Assembly (NCBI GenBank): GCA_051294375.1
Contig: CM119265.1
Coordinates: forward strand, 3,913,025-3,977,024
Length of the DNA: 64,000 nucleotides
Origin: Paraspadella gotoi
Taxonomy: Eukaryota; Chaetognatha
Reading direction: 5' to 3'
In this document: in pieces, positions 58,601 to 64,000 of the stretch
How the letters are laid out: the number at the start of each line of letters is the position of its first letter
Numbering within the stretch: position 1 is the stretch's first letter
Notes under the pieces: model-generated
The model's input: only the letters and a program-made list of their open reading frames with translations
What the model was told of the DNA's origin: nothing
The model's database searches: none
Translations under genes and position numbers: made by a program

Positions 58601-61600
58601 AAAGAGCATCGTCGTCGCTGTTGTCATCGTTGTGGTCATCGTCGTCGTCCTCGTCGTCGGCCTCGTCCTTTTCATCTTCCTCGCCGTCTTTTTTGTCGTA
58701 AACTTCCTTCCGTCGGAGGGCGTCTTGATCGTTGTCGTCGTCGTCGACGTCTCCACAAGAGTCGTCGATAATTTCAGCGCGAATTTTTCTCGAGATCAAT
58801 TTTCGAATCGTCGACAGAATAGGAAATTCATTTTCGTTTATTACGACATCGTCCAAATAGTCGTCGTCGTTTTCGTCGGCGTCGTCTTCGTCGTCGTCTT
58901 CGCTTAAGTCGTCGTCGCCATCGGTCGCCGCAGGATTCCGTCTCTCCCGACGCAGCGGAGCCGCGCCGACTCTTTCCAGCCGCTGCAGCGTCAGCGGGGG
59001 CGACGAGAGGGAGAGACGAGTGACGATTCTGAAGGAGGGAGGAGGAAGAGGAGGAGGAGAAGAGGAGGTAAAGTGAGGTGGAGGAGGAGGAGGAGGATAG
59101 CAAGGCGGAAGTGGTTGACGATAATCGAAAGCGACGCCGAAAAGTTGACGCAAATCCATTGCGGAGATCGATGGTTCGCTTTCAGCGAAGTCGTCGTCGT
59201 CGTCGTCGTTTTTGTTATCGTCAGCGTTACCGTCGGCGGCGGCGGCGGCGGCTGCGGCGACGGCGCCGGCGTTATCTTCGGCGTTGTCGTCCGCACCGCC
59301 GTCGATTAGAATCGAGAAATCAACGTCTCCGTTTCTCTTTTGTTCTATTTTTAGTTTAACCTTTTCTTTGTTGAATTTCTTCTCATCATCATATAATTCG
59401 CCTCTAATTTTCACGTCCTCTTCATTAACTTTATTATCATCCTCTTCTTCCTCCCCCTCCTCCTCCTCCTCCTCCCGCTCCACCTTCTCTTCCCACTCTA
59501 CAACGAAATCCTCAACCATCTTTAACATACTTGAATTTTTCACATTCTCTCCCTCACTTTTAACTTCCTCTTCCTTTTCTTCTTCTACGTTCTGTTTCCT
59601 TTCCTCTTCCTCCTCCTTCTCCTCCTCCTCTTCCTCCCCCTCCCTCCATCCTCTCCCCGCCATCGTTCCTCCGAATTCGCTCGTCAACTGAGATGCGTTG
59701 ATGTGATGCTGCAATTCATCGACGCCGTCGACGACGACGACTTGACGATTAGCAGGAGATTGAGTTGCGGCAAGACTTGGGGCTGATGGACACAAGACGA
59801 GAGTCAACTGCGACAACGGCTGCTCCGGCGGCTCCTGCTTTTCATGCAGTTGTATCTCTGTTTCGGCACATATTAGCTGCCGCAACTCGGATTCCTTTTC
59901 CCACAAAGGCAAAGGCGCCAGTTTCTCTCGCCGCACTTGTCCCAGCGAACCTTCTTGCCGCAACTTTGACTCTTTCCCTTTCCGCAAGTACTCGTCAACA
60001 TATTTCTCGACGATCCTTTTGAGCGACTTTGCTATGACGGGCTCCTCGGACGATGACGGAAGAAGAAAGTAGAAGCACGAAGATTCGACGTTCTCCTTAA
60101 GAGGTATGGCTTCTGATTGAAGAGAGTCAGATTCTCGGTCTTTAACGAGAGTCGACAAGGCGTTGGGGGCTGTCATTTCCAATAAGTCCCCCCGCTTTTC
60201 AGATCTCTTGGCTACACCCGTGCCGATCACTTCTCCCCCGTTGCAAGAGTCTTTGTCGACGCCTTCCGCCGTCGACGAACTCTTGGATACGCCAGAAAAT
60301 ATCCATCGTAGAGTCGTTGTCGCCTGCGTTTTATCAGGTGGAAAGATTTTTAAAATCTAACGCTCAAAAATAATTTGCATATTTCAGTCAAATTTGAGTT
60401 GTGTTTGGAATATTTCCCCAAAAAATTTCGAAATTTCGCAATAGATTCGGAATTTATTTCAAGAATCTATTTTGAATATTTCACAAAACATTGTTAAGCG
60501 GTTTTACGAAATGTCACACGTTTCCAAAAATTTTCAAATCATCTTTCCAATGCGCAATTAGAGTCGAGGAACTTCTAAATTCACAAAGTCTCCAATGTTA
60601 ATTTTCTGAATCGCAAATAACCTGAATTCTCGAACATCGCGTAAGATCGACAAGAAAAGCTACGGGATTATGGTGCAATTCTTCTGGATTCTTGAAATTC
60701 GCCAGTTGAAAAATATTGTTTATCGAATTGTGATTTTTTTGAGTCTGAAAAACGGGAATTTTGATTGATCTTGAATAGAGATTCCTTAACCGTTAAAATT
60801 TAACCGTTAAAAAATTTTTAACTTAACCGTTAATTTTTTTATTTTAACGGTTAAATTCGGTTAAATTTTATTTTTTCTTATTTTGATATTTTTGTAAATA
60901 ATACATTGTTATCTTTAACTTATTATGTTTTTAAATTATTTTTTATTAAAACAAAGTGAAGCGCTCAAATCAGACTCGCGTTTTTTGTAATATAAATAAA
61001 AGTTTTTATATTTTTACTTAGTAAAAATGTCTACTGATTGGAAAAATGACGGACGGTTTCTCTCCTGTCTGGAATCATTTTGCGAAAAAGGTTGATGTCT
61101 ACTCAAATTTTTGTCTTAAAATTTTTGGGCTAAAATGAGTTCAGCAAAAAGCTCTATGAAAGTGTAAGAGAAAATAAAAAAATAAAAAATACTCCCCGGT
61201 TACTTATATTCCAAAGCTGTCGAATATCTGTTGAATATATATAAAACCAAATATCAAAGAAAGGGGACGCTGGTATAGGAGAAAGCCTCTTTAATACCAC
61301 CAATTAAAAAAAATGAAAGAATTAAAAAGCTTTCTTCTTGTGAAAAAAAAACAACAAAAAAAGAGAGAGTATTTTTACGCAACAGGTGAGCAATCACCAC
61401 CTATGAAAAAAATATATTCTATTGCGTTCACACTATACACTATACTACTTACTTTACCGCCAAACATAGTCTAGACTTTTTCTCTCTTAACTCCAAACAT
61501 TAACTGCTGACGCTCTTTAAAGATAATTTTTTAATATAAAAAATGATACGAGCTCATAATCGCTCTCATTGATTTGTTTATTATCATTAATTCAGTGTAT

Positions 61601-62174
61601 ATTCTTTCTTCCTTTACTTTATTATTGCATCCTAAGTATGGAAATAAGATTTGAACACAAAGTTTAAATTGTTTTTTCTTCTTTTATTCATTTATATTAT
61701 CAAATTGCTTAAGTTACGAAATTAACCGATTTTAACCGTTAAGGGTTAAAAAAGTCGATTTTTAACGGTTAACCGACGTTTTAGAAAAATTAACGGTTAA
61801 GGAAACTCTAATCTTGAAGTTTAATTAGTTTCTTTCTTTATTTCCTCTATCCTTCTGTCTTTCTTTCTTCTTCTCACCTGTAACCATAGCGTCCCTTTGT
61901 CCGGCCTCAAAACAACAATCGGCTTTTGATGCCGGCAAAATCCGCCGTAAACGAAAACGAATCCGGCGTCCAGAGACGTCAATCTCGGACCTAGCGCCGA
62001 GGGAATTCCCGGCCGAGTCTCCCGCCGGGATTCCAGACGCTCCATCTTCCGAACAAACGTCAACTTCGCAACTCCAATGACGCGAATTACCAGAAAATAG
62101 TTGTTTCGTGGCAAAAATGCAAATAGTTTTTTGTTTTTAAGATCGGTAAAGAAAAGTTTTTCATTGATTTTCAC
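52682..62174 (-). CDS. Kelch-like blade, long disordered region, actin-related domain
   Basis: Exons 62174-61878, 60323-55848, 54354-53797, 53558-53183 and 53007-52682 join in phase (0, 0, 0, 1) to about 2,010 residues if translation starts at 62174; it may begin upstream. Exon 1 has a kelch-type blade (SLDAGFVFVYGG ... GTLWLQ). The 4,476-nt exon 2 encodes about 1,350 residues of Asp/Glu-, Pro/Ser- and Ala-rich sequence. The last 550 residues follow actin: LVVIDITPKEVRCGF ... PSVVFPNVVG, then QAALLLRHRRRRTGVIF, MPLGVRDLVDFI, RLCYVADDVDREM, PEILFNPLLAGKSLPGIHE, RLARGVVVAGG and VIWTSASEYRRRG. Loops for ATP phosphates lack the actin glycines (DITPKE for DNGSG, FEGGVVTS for DSGDGVTH), so nucleotide binding is doubtful. 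Large Ala/Glu insertions sit in the actin fold. The ARP subclass cannot be assigned; function may be nuclear or cytoskeletal. Confidence 0.85.
53672..53717. repeat. (ATTC)n microsatellite
   Basis: Pure ATTC run in the intron between actin-domain exons. Confidence 0.95.
54355..55847. other. Intron of the actin-related gene, packed with repeats
   Basis: Holds a dimeric GC-richer repeat (54603-55061) and pieces of fold-back family Y (55070-55160, 55616-55690). No ORF of its own. Confidence 0.7.
54603..55061. repeat. Dimeric SINE-like repeat
   Basis: Two units of about 230 bp, each starting near GCGGTATA and ending GGCAACCTGGCATTTGCCAT or GGCAACCCGGCTGTTGCCAT. Both share GGGAACGCACCATC. The second contains AGTTCGATACCCC, resembling a Pol III B box. 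Confidence 0.55.
56507..56745 (-). repeat. 39-bp coding repeat (13 residues, six copies)
   Basis: Encodes IENLDFDV(T/M)ESRE six times within the acidic region of the actin-related fusion. The high DNA identity suggests recent expansion. Confidence 0.95.
58070..58310 (-). repeat. Coding duplication of about 43 residues
   Basis: Two tandem copies of a segment with SNDEA(L/F)GAPDAS(D/E)TNVQA and EELSPTALRMPD in the disordered region of the actin-related fusion. Confidence 0.9.
60324..61877. other. Intron between kelch-like exon and giant exon
   Basis: AT-rich. Contains an AATTTGCATATTTCAGTCAA motif (60371-60390) and runs of TTAACCGTTAA-like repeats at about 60785-60860 and 61720-61805 that are partly inverted relative to each other, perhaps ends of a decayed element. 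No gene seen. Confidence 0.5.
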
Positions 62175-64000
62175 TTTTTTTAGTTTTGAGGTGAAGCGTC
62201 ACCCAAAGGATTTTCGGATCGAACTTTGAAACTGATAAGACGAGACCACGTTTAATAATTCTGCAGCGATCATTCCAAATCTCGCCCAAAAAACAAACTG
62301 GATTGGGTTATGACTTGTGTCATTCGTTGAATTGGAACCAGGTACAATCGTGAAAAATCTATGAAATTAGTACAACCCATATAAAATTATCAATTTACTA
62401 TCTATATTCTATAAGCTATCTTGCCGTTGACTTTGGATAAGCTTTGGCGGTTTAAGGCTTCCAACACTCTTACATGGCAGGTCTCTGCAAGCTTTTTAAA
62501 AAAACTCTCACTGTCTCGTTTATTCACTCTCACTAAACCTGGCTTCCCTATCAATGAATTGTGCAAATAGTATTAGTTTAATGATGCCTTTTGTAGGTTT
62601 TTTCATAGTAATTTCATTTTTTTCGCCACAAGAAATACAATTGTTCAAATGTCTCTCAGATGATTTAAACTTCACTTTTTTTCTTAGAATGTGTTCAGAT
62701 TAATCAATGTTTTGTATGTATGCCATATGAATAAGAACTAGAAGAATTGACTTCATTTACCTGGCAATGGCTTATCAATATCGGTCGAAAAAAATTGCTA
62801 AAACGCGATGGAATGAAAATATATTTTTTTGTATCTAATAGAACAAAAAACGCATTTCTTTTTTTTACAGCGTACAACAATTAAAAGTTTCTATACAGTG
62901 TGTTTTGATTAGCTTTAATTCTTATTTCATTATGGACAATGTGAGAGCGCGAAGGCTTTCATGTTAGAAAAATGAATTCATATTTGTGTATATTTTTTTC
63001 ACCCCTTGGAAAAATTAAGGCGACTAGAACCAACGTTGACTAAATTACAAACATTGATATAATATCAAGACACTGGCTTTGTGATAATATACATATCGAT
63101 CGAGTAAAAGGAAAGACAGCATCATTGTTTTTGATTGATTTTCAATATTATTTGTTCTGGTTTTGTTTTTCTTTTGTTTTCTCGTCCCTGTTGTTTTGTT
63201 TTTAAATAGTATCATCACTCAAAACGCGGAAATCGCAACACAAAGCAAAGAAAACAAGTTTTTTTTATAAAGAGTTTAACAGCATGAATAGATGTTTTCG
63301 AGGAAATAAATAGTTGAACTAAAGACAAAATATTGTGCGCCATTTCTTCAATTTTTTTTAGTTTCATATTGCCCAGTGGAATCGGTACACTTAATAAAAA
63401 CAAAGACAATTAATTCATGCGTCAAACAAAGGAACACCATGCTGCTGAATAGATTAAAAAATGGCAAAAAAAAGGGAAAAAATTTCGTGTTATTCGCAAT
63501 CGTTTGTTTGTTGTTTTCGTAAAAAAAAAATTTTCAACAAAAAACGACGCGGAAAAAAAAAACAGAAAGACCGCAAGCGCCTCGGCTAAGCGCATCGTTT
63601 TGTAGTTAATGTTTCGATGTATAAATATAGTATATATAGGCGAATAAGACATGAGACCTCCGGACGTATATAGTACAACTTCGTCAAATATATAAACTTT
63701 TTTTTTGAAAGTCGCATTTGAAATGAAGTTTGTCGGTTTGCAATTTAGGCTCAGGAAGACAGAAAAAAGAATTCTGGGATAATTGGTGAGTCAAACCTTC
63801 AGCTCTAGAGATTCCTCTTTCCGCCATAACATTTAAACAAAAAATTATAAAATAAAATTGAGTAATTAAATTTTACAGAGAATAACTAAAGAGAAATTAA
63901 ACTCTCCCCTTTCATGCTCGCGTCCAAAGTCCCCCCCCCCAAACTCAACCGACGCTTCAAACGACCTCCAGCCTAAAAGGCGAACCGGGGATGTGATTGT
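62175..64000. other. AT-rich region, no gene recognised
   Basis: Contains repeat family X copy 3 and low-complexity A/T runs. More kelch-like exons of the fusion gene would be expected upstream (higher coordinates) if it encodes a full propeller; none was confirmed. A C9-10 homopolymer is at about 63931. Confidence 0.5.
62361..62551 (+). repeat. Dispersed repeat family X, copy 3
   Basis: Begins ATGAAATTAGTACAACCCAT, with GCTATCTTGCCGTTGACTTTGG and GGTTTAAGGCTTCC, ending AACCTGGCTTCCCTATC. Collinear with copies 1 and 2. Confidence 0.8.

Noticed and set aside
63890-63975. Possible further kelch exon on the minus strand (after CCTTTTAG)
   Set aside because: A short WRSFEASVEF reading is possible, but no donor in phase was found and the homopolymer C run makes the frame uncertain.

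Overview
The window is eukaryotic and animal: spliced genes with GT-AG introns, a classical multi-repeat cadherin, an ABCC/MRP transporter, a Golgi-type GT31 glycosyltransferase, and AT-rich intergenic DNA full of microsatellites, MITEs and tRNA-derived debris. The species cannot be named from this sequence. Exons are GC-richer than introns and favour GCC/GTC/GAC codons, so poly-Ser, poly-Asp and poly-Glu tracts are common.

Layout. 1-900: low-complexity acidic/Ser-rich open region, possibly a minus-strand exon. 1700-6774 (+): five-exon ABCC transporter, complete from TMD0 to NBD2. 6735-7285: compound CT-repeat array over its 3' end. 7962-42150 (-): a giant cadherin with about 23 EC repeats and a CDH23-like membrane-proximal module, rebuilt here as 30 exons. 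Its last visible intron (8122-21810) holds two or three unknown minus-strand ORFs, a hAT-type MITE, an LTR/tRNA-Lys remnant, and a 25-N gap flanked by two copies of the same 4 kb, which looks like unmerged contig ends. 43889-47184 (+): five-exon beta-1,3-galactosyltransferase-like gene, head-to-head with the cadherin. 47495-48592: element with TIRs and TA flanks, of Tc1/mariner type. 48687-51550 (-): three exons that join in phase into a sushi-TM-RING protein. 52682-62174 (-): five exons encoding a kelch-like blade, about 1,350 residues of acidic/Pro/Ser-rich disordered sequence, and a degenerate actin fold. 62175-64000: AT-rich, no gene recognised.

How the genes relate. They do not form one pathway. 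The ABCC protein (membrane export), the cadherin (adhesion), the GT31 enzyme (glycosylation) and the sushi-TM-RING protein (predicted membrane ubiquitin ligase) all belong to the cell surface or secretory system. The actin-related fusion is intracellular. The most unusual items are the kelch/disordered/actin-like fusion, the sushi-TM-RING architecture, tandem repeats grown out of splice sites in the cadherin gene, 3'-CCA-bearing 5'-truncated tRNA insertions, and assembly-level faults (false duplication, three one-base phase breaks) that an automated gene model would mishandle.

Exon boundaries were set by hand from splice consensus, phase and family motifs; no alignment or search was run.
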